Assembly: GCA_029948255.1 (NCBI GenBank)
Contig: JALIZF010001940.1
Span: forward strand, 689,501-753,500
Reading direction: 5' to 3'
Source of the DNA: Telmatactis stephensoni
Lineage: Eukaryota; Cnidaria; Anthozoa; Actiniaria; Isophelliidae
DNA length: 64,000 bases
The translations under genes and the position numbers were made by a program. This document shows, piece after piece, positions 12,401 through 27,400 of this stretch. Each line of letters opens with the position of its first letter. Within the stretch, counting starts at the first letter, position 1. The notes under the pieces are model-generated. The model had not been told where the DNA came from and searched no databases. It was given only the letters and a program-made list of their open reading frames with translations.

Positions 12401-15400
12401 ATTAGTTAAGGATTGAAAAGATAAATTTGTTTGATCAACACCAGGTACTAGTTTTTGAATACCAAAACTTGAGAGAGGAGGATTGAGATGGCATTACAGT
12501 TTCAAAGGAGAACGAAAGAACGAACGAACGAAGGGATGAACGAATGAACGAACGAAGGGATGAACGAATGAACGAACGAACGAACGAACGAACGAAGGGA
12601 TAAACGAATGAACGAACGAACGAACGAACGAAGGGATGAACGAATGAACGAACGAACGAACGAACGAAGGAGGGTCTGGATGGGGGTGTGCAAATGTCAG
12701 TTGTCGGTTAAATTTTGGCCTTTTTGTCAGTTGTCAGTTAAATGGAAATTAATGATTAACAAAGGCTTTTATTTATTTCTCATGGGATTTTTTCTTTCTA
12801 AGCCAGTTTTACGATCCAAATTTAGCAATTTGACATCCACTTAAACTTTGTCACATGACAACTGTCCCTGAGAGAGATGGTTTATGGAGAAAAACGACTA
12901 TTTTTTCAGATTTTGGTTGAATTGTCAGTTAAAAACAGGCTACACAAATGTCAGTTGTCATTTGAATTTTAAGGCATTTGTCGGTTGTCGGTTAAATTTT
13001 GGGCCATTTGTCAGTTGTCAGTTAACCCCATCCAGACCCTCACGAAGGGGTGAACGAATGAACGAACGAAGGGATGAACGAGTCAACGAACGAACGAACG
13101 AAGGAATGAATGAATGAATGAATGAATGAACAAAAGAAGGAAGGAAGGAAGGAAGGAAGGAAGGAAGGAAGGAAGGAAGGAAGGAAGGAAGGAAGGAAGG
13201 AAGGAATGAACAAATTAAAGAATAAATAAATGAATGAAAGAATGAACTAACGAAGGGATGAATGAACAAACAATTGAACGAATGATCAAACGAATGCAGG
13301 AATGAATGAATTGAATGAATGAATGAAGTAATGAATTGAAAAAAGGAATTGACTGACTGACTGACTGAATGAATAAATCAATTAATCATTTACACATGTA
13401 AAATCGATTGTAATAAATAATCATGAGACAAATTTCTTACACCGAGAGTGAGAAAATACTATCAATTCCTGCTAATATCTACGCGTACAAAAGCCTTCTA
13501 CGTTCGAAACAAACACGAATGACTTCAAACACGAAGAAAGATTGGCTGAACTAAAACCTAACAGCACATCCGTGATAGCAGTTAAATTAAAAAATCATGT
13601 AATTATAGACATTATACTAGCTCTTCTCTCCTCGCGGTTGGGTATCGACGGTGAGTATTTGGTAATGTCAAAGTAAAGTGAATTCTTTCTTTTTCTTCTA
13701 GGTCTTAAAAATATTAGCGATGAACAACTTTGTGGTCAACAAATTAAAAATGATACAAGACACACAAACAATACAACTGGGATAAAAGGTACACTAGGAC
13801 GTAAATGTGTGTATGTTGGAGAGGGAGTTTATTATACAAATAACTTACGAGCTAAAAAAGCTTAAGGTTGACTTAGCCAAGCCCTGTTTATATGGAAAAC
13901 AGTTGTTTCGATCGGGCACCAGAGACAACCCCCCCCCTCCCCCCGAGACAATTTTACAGAGCGTTTATATGAAGTTTCATAAAACCTGGTTTTCGGGGAC
14001 ACAGGAAACTCAACTGCATGTTCTCGATTAAAATTAGCGCGCGCGCATATAGTTAAAATAAAGTTTTAAAAATTCATATCTTTGTCAGTTTAAGAGTAAT
14101 CTCCCCGAAACTTTGCAGATTTACTAATATCGATGTGACAAATTTGATAGTGAATTTTTTCCCGATAAATTAAATTATTTATAATGTCACGCTAGCATGG
14201 TCTATTGCTCACCCGTTCTAAACATGTAATAAAGATTGTGCGTAACGCAAAGTTGAGTTCGGTTGCTGGATTCAATAAACCTTCTACATAAAGCTCGGTA
14301 GCTTTAGTTATGGGAAGCACGGAGCACTGAGGGAGGGGGGAGGGATAGGCGATGCGCTTCCTCGCATTCTTGTTTTGATTTCACTTTAATTGTAGCTCGG
14401 TATATAGCTTACGGAGCACTGATTGGGGGAGGGGGTATAGAGAGTGCACTTCCTCTTCCCTGCAAAATCACTTAAAGGGGCACGAACGTTTAATTATTTT
14501 CCCAACAAAAAATACACTTACAAAACCTTAATTTGTAGTAAAATACATATTTACACAACCTTTACCGTTCGGTAACACTTATTTTATCAATCTGTCGACT
14601 TGCTAGATGGTGCACATGATTGCGACCAAATGTTTAAAGAAGAAGCGACCAACGATTTTGTTGGAATTGTAAAAGGAATAAGAGTCATTTTTTACAAGAT
14701 GACAGGCAACAGAACATATTATTATGTGAATATAACGTGGAATCCGTTTAATGGTAAGGATTAATATTGATAAATGAATGAATGAGAAGATGAATGAATA
14801 AAGGAACGAAAGGATGAATAGATAAATGAATGAATGAATGAATAAATAAATGAAAGAATGGATGGATGGATGGATGAATGAATGAATTAGAAGGAGCAAG
14901 GATGGCACAGTTGGTTAGTACGCGGCCTTCAGTGCGAGAGGTCCCGAGTTCAATCCCCAGTGACTTCACATCCTTGTTTCGACTTCTTTCCTTTCCGTGT
15001 AGCTTTAATTAGCTTTAAATACCCTTAAAACGGAGCACTGATGGAGAGAGGGGAGTAAAATGAGCGCACCGTCGACCTCAGGTTTGTCAGTTGAATTACT
15101 GTTACGAGTTATCGACGTTAAATATGGTCGCTTTACTTTTACTTTACTTTTTAGAGGACGAATGAATAAATGAATGAGAAAATGCATAGATGGATGAATA
15201 AATGAAAAACATGAATGAGTAAATGAATAGTGAATGAAAGGATGGATGGGTGCATGAATGGATGGATGAATTGATTGATGGACGGATGGATGGATTGATG
15301 GAGGGATGGATGAACGACTGAATAAATGAATGGGCATGGAGTGTGAAGATGAATGGATGAATGTCGAAATAAATAAATATGTAAAAGAGAGATAGATGGA

Positions 15401-18400
15401 TAAAGAAGAATAGAGTAGAAAAGCGTGGAACCAATCAATTTTGCAATGATGTAACGGTATACGGCTGCTAATGCGATGAATGAAGAATAAAAAGATTAAA
15501 AATAATTTTGCCATGTTTTTTAGCCACTGATCCCTCCAAGAACTGGACTAACTATGCTATCTTATGGCGGACAGAATATGGGGGCCCTCATTACTGTTAT
15601 CTTGTTCCAAAGGTACATACATAACAAGTACCGAAGGAGATTCTATCTAGCGGACACTCGTTTAATAACACTCCTATATTTGGAACATTTCTCTCATCCC
15701 CACCCACCTATGCCCCTTTCTTTACAATCAGCTGTGAGTTTTACAATAGCCGACTTCTGAGATACATTTCACGTGCCACATACAAAGGAATCAAGACGAG
15801 GGTACGTACATAAAGCTCAGTCATTCGTAACAAGACATAAGTTTTAGCATGTAGCCTCGTTCTAAATCCTTTATATGTGGCAGGTGAAGCGTATCTTGGA
15901 ACTGGACTGTTGCATTTGCACGAAGCTTAAAGGCGGTGTTACACGAGACGATTTTTAACGACGATTTTCCGCGCAACGTTTCAACAACTTGCAATATTTT
16001 ACGTTGAGAGTTTCTGACTTGGATTCAAAAACTCGCAACGCGTTGCCGAAGCGAAAATTGCAAGGAAAATTGTTCCAAGTGTCATGTTAAACGAGAAAGA
16101 TTTTTGCGCTGTAAATCGTCGTTAAAAATCGTCTCGTGTAACACCGCCTTAAGGCTATTCTCCCCTTTGTGTTAGCTGTCTACCGTATTAGTTTACTTAT
16201 CTTCTTTTGCAGGATCAAACGTTCTTTTTGATCAACTCGTCTTTATGGAAATATCCTTATGCTCTTGAATTGAATGTAAGTCCAGTACAGTCCAGTACTT
16301 TGCGGTAGAACCTACCACCCATATTATTTAGACAACCACCGTACCCTGTATTAAAAGCAAACACTCTGTAATTACCATTACAGTGAACCTCCATGAGTGA
16401 CCACCTCTATTAGACAACCACCCTCTATTAAACAACCACTTTGTAATTTACAAAGTGGAGGGCGCACCTTCGAACGCTTGATACATGAGCCTTTGGCTCG
16501 GGAGACTGGGCAACCACTCCCCGCGGACTCGAAGTAAAATAAATTACCTTTACATTTACCTACCTTTATAAATCAAGTTCAAGATAATTCATTTCAAGTT
16601 TTAAGGGACATTTGAAATGCCAGGTATATGTTTAACGGGCGTAAATTTGACTGAAGGTTGTCTTTGAATGAACTCAAATTCTTCGCATTGTCTCTGCTCG
16701 TCTTGTAAACAAACATCTGTCTGTAAAATTTTACACTTTAATTCACAATAAATGTTATTTTTGTTTTGGTTTTTAATTTGATCTTGTAGAGGTTGTTCTT
16801 TAAAATGAACTAATCTTGACAATAGAAAAGCACACCATTTTCAGAGCAAAATAACCAAAAATCTATAGAAATCTCGATATGTATATAATAACAGAAAAAC
16901 ACCATGGAAAGTGCTTTGTACAGGTTTTATCAGCTCGTTTCGTATTAACGAAATCAATCCATACATTTACTATATATTGAAACCCGTCTGTGCAACGACC
17001 ATCATTAAGTTGACTTCGTCGATCCGATCCATATACATTTACTCTATATTGAAACCTCTGTACAACGACCACCTCTCCAAAATGGTAACTGAACACTTTA
17101 TCTGTCTTCATCAACTTGATCCATGAACATTTACTCTTGAAACCTCTGTACAACGACCACCTCTCCGCAACGGCCAAAACGTAAGCTGTCCTCGTCAATC
17201 TAATCCATATACATTAACTTTAATTGAAACCTCTGTACAACGACCACCTCTCCGCAACGGCCAAAACGTAAGCTGTCCTCGTCAATCTAATCCATATACA
17301 TTTACTTTACATTGAAACCTCTGTACAACGACCACGTAATCTGTCCCCGAGGTGGTCGTAGTGGAGAGGTTTGACTGTGTAATCATTTTCTTTTTGTTGC
17401 TAAGGTAACCACGTACCCTCTTAAGAAAGTAGGATATCAGTTTCGTATTTCAGCAAGACCAAGTAAGAATCGATAAATTTGAGCTTAAAATCTTTCTTTA
17501 TATATGAAAACCTCTCTTACACTTCCGGTAAGCAGTCATAAGCGGATAGCAAGCCTCGCTCCGCCTTCTCCTGGCAAAGTCTACATTTTTAACCTCCCAT
17601 GCAATAGACCATTTCACGGATACCGTAGCTCAACCTCAGCCTCGTCACAGTGCAATATATTCTTTTGAAATATAGTACAGCCCGTGGAATTTTGATGTGC
17701 TTTCATTGTCCGTTGATGTGTAAATTCCTTACATTACCGTGGAATGTACATAATATTCTAAAGAATAATTACACTGTGACGAGGCTGAGGTTGAGCTACG
17801 GTATCCGTGAAATGGTCTATTAGCTTGGTTCACGCTGGCGACGCAAGCATAAGCACAAGCAAAATTCCCGGCTCATTAGCAACGCTTGCATGAATTTTTT
17901 ACAGCTATGTTAAAAAAGCGATCTTAAATTTGCATGTTGCTGGCGCTTATATGCTTGCGTCGCTAGTGAACAAGGCTGAACAAACAAATTTGTAAACGGA
18001 CATCAACTCCTGATCCCGAGGGTTTCCCGAGGGCGTCCGCTTATGGGAATCTTAACTCAGGGTCCCCTATACCTTTTGCGTGAAACGTGAATGGCTGATA
18101 TATTTTAACGTGAAACGTGATTTAAGGTCAGAAAACGTGATTTAACGTGAAAGAGATTTTTGAATTATCCGTGATGCGTGAAAAGAACAAATATTTTTGC
18201 GTGATTTCATTTTGCAATGGGGTATAGGGGACCCTGTTAACTAAACTGTGGTTTGTTGCTTCCAAACCGATTTACTGGAGTGCTGTCCTTTACGGCGTAG
18301 TTTCTTTGTACTTCAAGCATGCAGAAAAAAGTGATTTATTTATTATTGATTTTCTTCAGAGATAAAGCTTCCATTTGTGGACAATCCTTTTCCTACAGCG

Positions 18401-21400
18401 GATCCTAGCGGTAAGAATAACAAATTAATAGTTCTGAATTTGGGGTCCTTAGGCCTAGTTCAAACGTCGCATCTCATATGTGCTGAATTCAATGCAAATG
18501 AGATGATAATGAGTAGAAACAAAAGATTTGACTAATTTGCATTGAATTCGACACATGTGAGATGCGACGTTTGAACTAGGCCTTACTCAAAGACTGCCTT
18601 AAAAACACAAGAAGCCAACGTTCTATGTCAGTGCAAGAGAAGATTTTTTTCTCTTGGTCAGTGATATTTGCATTTGTATAATAATTGATATGTTACGCGC
18701 GCTCTCATTGGTCGATTACTATTTATAAAATAGATGACATAGTACGTACGCTGTGATTGGTTGAAGAGCGTGTTAATATGAAGCTGTGTATAAATACACG
18801 CCTAGTTTCTTTGGCTAGTCAACAGTTTGTACATTTGAAATATGACATTAAAGTTTTCGCTTCCCCAGTTCATTAACGTAAAACTACAATGTTGAGAAGC
18901 TTTTACTAAAAATTTGTTGAAGCAGAAATTGTTAAAGTGCCTATAAACCCTAGCCAAAATGTATATTTTTTAAAAGTTGAGTATCTTGGGGAAATATAAT
19001 TAAAGCGACATCAAAGACGTAAGGTTTTTTCCAGTGTATCCGTCTGTTCAAAGCTGTCGCTCCATACAAAAATCCGCATTCTTTGGAAGGCTGGGACGAA
19101 TTTGGTTAATAATAAACTCATTTGGTTGATAATAAACTTTGACATTGTGACATAATGTAAGGCACATTGTGACGTAATGTCCGGAATCACGGCATTTACA
19201 CTCAAAGAGCGAGCTGAAAATAGCTATATCAAAGTAGTAGAATTTGTAGCAGAAGTTAAATATAGTGTATACCAATAACAATATACAAAGATATTAAGAG
19301 CTTGTAGCGTCTAAAGCAAACTTTATTCCTGGGTCTCAGTCTCCCAGGGTTCTCACAAATTTTTCCACAGGATGCCCAAAATGTGCTTTTTCTCCAACTT
19401 TGCAGCGCTTTTTCCCGGTCAACAGAAATTGAAAGACCCACTTTTCAAAATATTTTTGTTTCAGAGGCCAAGTTCTTTTGAGATAAATTATTTCTGGCTA
19501 GACTTTATAGGCACTTTAAAGTATAGCAAACTAGAGTCTCCTAGAGGCGCACGGGTGGCGTCACAGAATCGTACGCGCGCTCTCATTGGTTCACATATTC
19601 TTTAAGTTTTATATGAGAGTCATTATTTATACTATTATTCTATTCTTTCGTACACACTTACAGCTCAATTTAAGGTTCAAATTACAAGGTAACATTTGCA
19701 CACAACGTCATTGTGATTGTCTCCGTAATAACTGAAGCAAAGCGTCACGTAGTTCTTGTATTCTCCAGCAATAAATCAGTGGATTCAACGCACTGTTCAT
19801 CATAACAAACGTATGAGCTAAATGCAAAGGGTATTGCTTTTGTATTCCTATATTGATACTGGCTGCTTTCAGCCCATAGTATACAATTCTGAAAATAACA
19901 CCAGGCAAATAACACAGTAGAAATACACCCATAATGTAGTACATTATGTTAACCGATTTCTTGTATCTCTGCATGTTCATGGTTGGTTGTTGAAGTTGCT
20001 GTTGAACATGGATCTCATGGATCTGAGCTGAGTGTCTGCGAATCACTCGAGAGATTTTCAGCATCAGTAAAACATCAACAGTAATGACAACCATCCCAAA
20101 ACAATTAATAACAATGATAGCCCATTTTTTACCTAGTGCAATCGCAACTCCACATGACAAACTAAAAACCCAAATTACTATAACAACTGTATAAGATCGC
20201 TTGGTTGTGACAAGTTGTTGATACCTCAGATGTAAGTGAACAGCAAGAAAGCGATCGATAGTGATGGCAGTAACGGTGAGGAACGAACCAGTTATTAGCA
20301 CTTCTAGCGTTCGTAGGAACACAAGCAAACTTCTTCGATACAGAGAATACTTCTTCGTCAACAAGGCAATCAAACGACAACAATACGCCGGCTGTGTCGC
20401 TACACCAACACTCAAGTCAGAGATTGCCAAGCTAAGGATTAAAATGACAGATGGTGTTCGTATTGATGGCGTCTTTACAAATGTCAGAATGACCAAAAAG
20501 TTTAAAACTGTAACCACAATCGAGTTGAGGACATTAACAGCAACTATGGAAGTCAGATAATTTCCCAAGTGATCATTTGATTCAATAATGCTCGCCAGAT
20601 GATTGAAATCGTTCAGCCCGCCTTTTTCTTGTACAGGAGAGTCGTTCATGTTGGCAAAGAGCTCTTGGAACTTGAACGGATGGCGAGCACGGTTTCAGTT
20701 TCGAGTATCAAGCTGTCCTCTGGTAATCAGTGAATGAGTTTTCAAAGTTTGAAATGTCTCGTTAGAAATCTAAATTGAGCTACTTTGTTCTTAGCGGACT
20801 CGCAGAGTAAACTTGAAGAGTCAGTCTGTAATAATTTAGCTTTCGTCCAAAGCTTAATCGAAACCAAAAATTAAGTTCAGCTATCGATCCGTGGCGCTTA
20901 GTAGATGAAAACAAACACACTTTCGATGAGTTGTCCAACTCGAACGACGTGAATTACGGAATGAGAAAGGTTTTCCTGAACTTGTTGAGGAAATGGATTC
21001 TAAATGCGGAGAATGCTTTTTGAAGTTCAGTTGGGACCTTAACTCGGAGTGCAAATTAAACTCGCTGTTTAGATCAAAACGTCCCGCACCTGATGTCTTT
21101 AATGTCTTTATCTGCTAATGAATCAATTGGGAGAGTTGACGTAAACATTTAAGTTATAGCTAGTTATGATTAAAGTATTTTCCTTGGTTTTTAGCATAAG
21201 CAATTTTTTCAAATGTTTTCTTTCTAAATAGCAGGCAGTTTAAACTGTTTAAACTGTTTCCATTGGATAGATCCATGAAGTACACCACCAAATTTTGTCT
21301 TTTAGGCCAAGTTCAGACGTCGAACTTTTGCCGTGTCGAATCTAATAGTTGCATTTTGTAAATGAGAAGTGCGGCGTCTGAACCTATTGTATTTGACAGA

Positions 21401-24400
21401 TTTGATTAAGTATTAAATTGAAAAATTCAGTTTGAATAAAATCTGTCCAATTCATTTGGTTCAGAAGCCGCACTTCTCATCTACAAAATGCAACTATTAG
21501 ATTCGACGCGGAAAAAGTTCGACGTCTGAACTGGGCCTAAGGATCATTATTTATTCAGGTTTACATATGATCTATCGTATGCAATACAGCACTTTCTTCT
21601 CAGCAGGATATCTTGTCAGCTCGACATCGACACATAATATAAGTGAAATTTTCATATTTTCTTTCTATTAAAAAGAGATCATTGTTAAACTGAGAAGTTA
21701 CTGCAAAAGCATTTTTGTCTGTAGAAAGGAGGTCGAAAGCGAAAACAAAATTGATGATTTTGTTTATTTTTTATTATTTTAATTTAGCTCTTTGGTTAAT
21801 CAATTCTTTAAAAATCCTCTCCCTCAAGCGGTTTTCTTAGCCAGCTATGACCTTTACACTTGGTTCTAAGTAAAGGAATGTATTAGTAAGGAATAAACTA
21901 TTCAGCAGTAAAGTAGAAAATATTCCATATATATGTTACAGAAAGACACTAAAGAAAATATATTCAAGATAATTTCACACCCTTTTACTCTCAATGAAGG
22001 CAGAAGTAAATAGAAGTAAACGAATGAACGAATGTCTTAATTCTTTCATAAAATTATGTGGTATCCTCGCGATTTAAAAAGTTATTTGCTGATGAACACA
22101 CGAAATCTGATTAGCATTTGCGTCAATGACGATGACATCCCTAGTCCATCCCTAGTGGAAAGAAATACAGTGCATTCTGGGATATTTGCAAGACGCCGAT
22201 CAAAATGCTGTAGTTAGTCCCGGTGGCAAAAACATTCGTTTCAGTAATGTGATTTTATTCAACGAAAATGAGATTCATTTTGGGATAGGAAAAGTCATGT
22301 GTTTTTTTATCGCAAAACTATAATTTGTTTTCGCGATAACCTTTAAAAGAAATGATTCACAAAAGATGTAAAATAAATAAAACACAATAGGCTGACAAAA
22401 TGATAATATTCTCACTGATGATTTTTACCGAACTTCAATTTTGTTTTTGATATATCGACAGACAAATATATCAGTTGCAGAAACTTGTCAATTAAATACA
22501 ACCCCCTTTTTGATAGACACAATTAAAAGTCACTTAATATTCGAATTTCGCTTTTGTTTATACGTCATGTCAAAATTGGTTCTTTTGCATCTGCGAGCAT
22601 ATTGCAAAAACCTCATGAGCAAGCTCAAATATATTGCCTTAAATACAGGATAAAGTCAACTGCTCATTCATTTATACACTTGATTGAAGATCCCTTTGTA
22701 AAAGTAATTTAAAATGTCTTCATTGAGAAACAAATTTCTTTACTTAGAACCAAAGGGATAATACAAAGTGTAAGGCCGAATTTAGACATTCGCTCATAAT
22801 GATTTCTTTAATGTTTGTTTTAATGTTTGCTTCTACATTTATAATCAACTTATAGTCAAACTTACAAGTAACATTTGCACACAATATTTTTATCATTGTC
22901 TCCGTAATAATTGAAGCAAAGCGTTCTTTATTTCTGCTATTCTCCAGCAATAGATAAATGGATTCATTGCACTATTCAATAAAACTAATGTATTAACCGA
23001 GTGCTGTATATAAAATCTAGATTCTGTGCCTATATTTATCCCAGTTGTCTTCAGTCCATAGAGTACAATATAGAATATAAAACCAGGCAAATAACACACC
23101 AGAAATACACCCATGATGTAGTTCATGGTTTTGATGGATTTCTTGTATCTCTGCATGTTTCATGGTTGGTTGTTGTGGCTTGCTGTTGAGCATGGACCTG
23201 AGCTGAGTGTTGTCGAATCACTCGAGAAATTTTCAACATCAGAAAAATGTTAACAATAAAACCAATTGATGCAAAAGAGTAGTAGAGAAGAATCACCCAA
23301 CTCCTATTTATTGTAAGTGCAAAACTCCAAGATAAACTGACAATCCAAATAATTATCACAAGCTGTGTAAGACCGCTTGGTTGTGACAAGTTGTCGATAC
23401 CTTAGACGCAAGTGAACCGCAAGAAACCGATCAAAAGTGGTAGAAATAACCGTGAGAAACGATCCAGTTCCAAGCACACGAACCGTTTTTAGGTACACAA
23501 CGATACTGTTTTTGTACAATGAAGAATTCTTGCTCAGCCAGGCAACTAAATGGCAACAATACGCCGGCTGCGCCACTACACCAACTCCCAAGTCAGAAAA
23601 GACCAAGCTGAGAATCAAAATGTACGGAGTTCGTAAAGTGGGCGTCTTAACAAAAGTCACTAATGATCAAAAAGTTGAAAACTGTAACCAGAATTGAGCT
23701 GACCGAATTCAAAACAATTCAGAAAATATAAGTAGCTTCTAAGATGAGCATTTGATTGCAGAACAAGTAGCCAAGTGGTTAAAGTGGTCGTCGATAACTA
23801 TTACTTCTGTTGTAGAGTTGTTCATTTTCAAAGGTCGTTTCCTTGTCGCTGATGAGATACCATATTACACTTTCTCAAATGAGTGGAGAAATTGAAGTTA
23901 CAGCGTCTTTTTAGATTCACTTCACTCTATATACTAAACGAATCAGTCCCTAGGTTTTCTAAAAATATGAGATATCATCTAGATTTCTGTGTTACAAATC
24001 AAAGCAAGTGACCACAGGAAAGACGCTTGACTCAGAGCGTGCAGGCCATCGGCTGTGAGGACGTTTTGAGATTTAAAGTTAAGAAATCATTTACTCAATC
24101 ATTAGATGTCTTTTCAATTTATGACACGTTTTTCACAAGGAGTAAATATTGACTTTTCGTATATTAATCAAGGTTTTTTTCCGAAAAATATATGAAAACC
24201 GTGGACTACCTCGAGTGCCATAGAAATAAATTTAGCTTTAATATTTAAAAGAAATAGGTAATCCCAAATGAATATATTTTAATAGCTTTGAAATAATTAG
24301 ATTCCAAAATGTTAATCAAGCTACCAGACGATAAAAACTATGTCAAAACTAACATTGGCAGTATCAACAACAACATCAGTTCCGTTTTAAGTGTTTTAAG

Positions 24401-27400
24401 TCGGCGAAAATGATCAAAAAGTTAAAAACTGCGCGCGCATGCAGCCAGAATAGGGCTGAGGGAATTCAAAATAGTCTGGACTTGAAATACAGAGAGATCA
24501 TTTTTGAGGTTGTCCTGGGAACTTCAAAGCTTTCGTTTCGAAGCCGGCGAGACTGGTCCGCGTAAAGGCCTACTACTTCGCCAGGGCCCTATAACGTCGC
24601 CTTAAGTCGCACACTGAAAGTCGCCTAAGTCCTATCAGCTTTTTGATAAATTTTTGCTTAAATCGCCTAAAGTTATAATAATGAAAACTTTATTACATTT
24701 TTCGCCTAACTCTACAATCGCAAATCTCGCTACATGTGTTATGAAGGACATTTTTGATATTTTTACGGTGCTAATTCAGCTGTTCCTACAAACTTGACAT
24801 TTTAGTGGTAAAACTATGTTTGTGTGCAGAGTTTGACATCTTAATGCTCGTAGTGTCAACTTAAGTAAACACTAGTTTACCTTAATGACTAGGAACTTCC
24901 TAATCTTAGTTTACTTATCGGACATGCGCACAATTATTAAAGTATGGTAAACGGGTGAATGTTTGTTCACGTACGACACTCCCTTTTTCTCGATGAAGAC
25001 AGTTTAAATTATTACAAAGGGATCTTCAATCAAGTGTATAAATGAATGACTAGTTGAATTTATCCTGTATTTAGGGCAATATATTTGAGCTTCCTCACAA
25101 GGTTTTGTAATATATGCTAGCAGATGCAAAGGAACCAATTTTGACATAACGTATATATAAACATAAGCGACATTTTAATATAAACCTATCAAAAAGGGAT
25201 TGTTTTTAATTGACAAGTTTATGCAAATATCTTTGTCTGAAGACATCAAAAACAAAATTGAAGGTCAGCAAAAATGTCCGTAAGAATATGCTCATTTTTT
25301 CAACCCATTGTCTGTTAATTATTTTATATCTTTTGGGAATCATATCTTTTAAAGACTATTGTGAAAACAAACTAGTTTTGCGATAAAAAACACATGGCTT
25401 TTCCTAAACCAAAATGAATCTCATTTTCGTTGAATAAAATCGCATAAAAACGACTGTTTTGACCACCGGGACAAACTGAAGCCTTTTGGTATACGTCTTG
25501 CAAATATCCCAGAATGCGTTGTATTTCTTTCCACTTTCTAGGGAGGGCTAGGGATGTTGTCATCGGCATTAACGCAAATGCTAATCAGATTTCGTGTGTT
25601 CATCAGCAAATAACTTTTTAAATTGCAAGGATACTACAACATTTTATGAAAGGCCAAATTTAGATATTCGTTCATTCGTTTACTTCTATATTTCATGAAA
25701 GATTTACAACTGCCTTCATTGAGAGAAAAAGGGTGTGAAATCATCTTGAATATAATTTCTTTAGTATGTCTTTCTGTAAACCTATGGAATATTTCATACT
25801 TTACTGCTGAATAGATTATTTCTCACTGATACAGTCTCTTTCCGTAGAACCAAAGGGATTTTCAATCAATTAAGTGTACAAATGGAAGAGCAGTTCGACT
25901 TTATCCTGTATTTAGGGCAATATATTTAATCTTTCTCATAAGGTTCTGTAATATGCCAGCAGATGCAAAGGAACCAATTTTGACATAACGCATAAACAAA
26001 AGCGACATTTTAATATTAAGGTGACTTTTAATTCTGTCTATCAAAAAGGGGGTCGTTTTTAGTTGACAAATTTCTGCAACTTATATTAGATATTTGTCTG
26101 TAGACATCAAAAACAACACTATTGAAGGTCGGCAAAAATGGTTAGTGAGAATATGATCATTTTGTTATGTTTTAATTATTTTACATATTTTGTGAATCAT
26201 ATCTTTTAAAGACTATTGTGAAAACAAACTAGTTTTGCGATAAAAAACACATGGCTTTTCTTAAACCAAAATGAATATCATTTTCGTTGAATAAAATTGC
26301 ATAAAAACCACTTTTGACAACTGGGACCAACAGAAGCCTTTTAGCCGGCATCTTGAAAAGATCCCAGAATCGAATGCACCGTATTTCTTTCCACTTTCTA
26401 GGGAAAGTGTATTTCTTTCCACTTTCTAGGTACGGCTAGGAATGTCATCGTCATCGATCATGACGCAAATGTTAATCAGATTTCGTGTGTTCATCAGCCA
26501 ACAACTTTTTAAATTGCAAAGATACTACAAAATTTTATGAAAGGCCGAATTTAGACATTTGTTCATTCGTGACTTCTACATTTAATGAACTGAATTTACA
26601 ATGTAGTTTATGGAAGTAACTTATAGCTAAACCTACAAGGTAACATTTGCACACGATATCATTGTGATTGTCTTCGTAATAACTGAAGCAAAGCGTTCCG
26701 TATTTCTTCTATTCTCCAGCAATAAATAAATGGATTCAACGCACTATTCAATAAAACTAATGTATGAACTGAGTGCTGTATATACAGTTTAGATTCTGTG
26801 CCTATATTTATCCCAGTTGTCTTCAGTCCATAGAGTACAATATAGAATATAAAGCCAGGCAAATAACACACCAGAAATACACCCATGATGTAGTTCATGG
26901 TCTTGATGGATTTTTTGTATCTCTGTATGTTTATTGTTGGTTGTTGTGGTTGCTGTTGAGCATGGACCTGAGCTGAGTGTCGTCGAATCACTCGAGAAAT
27001 TTTCAACATCAGAAAAATGTTAACAATAAAAACAATTGATGCAAAAGAGTAATAAAGAAGAAACACCCAACTCTTATTTATTGTCAGTGCAAAACACCAA
27101 GATAAACTGACAATCCAAATAATTATCACAACTGTGTAAGACCGCTTGGTTGTGACAAGTTGTTGGTACCTTAGACGCAAGTGAACCGCAAGAAACCGAT
27201 CAAATGTGGTAGAAGTAATCGTGAAAAACGATCCAGTTCCAAGCACACGAACCGTTCTTAGGTACACAACGATACTGTTTTTGTACAATGAAGAATTCTT
27301 GCTCAGCCAGGCAACTAAATGACAACAATACGCCGGCTGCGTCACTACACCAACTCCCAAGTCAGAAACGACTAAGCTAAGAATCAAAATGTACGAAGGA

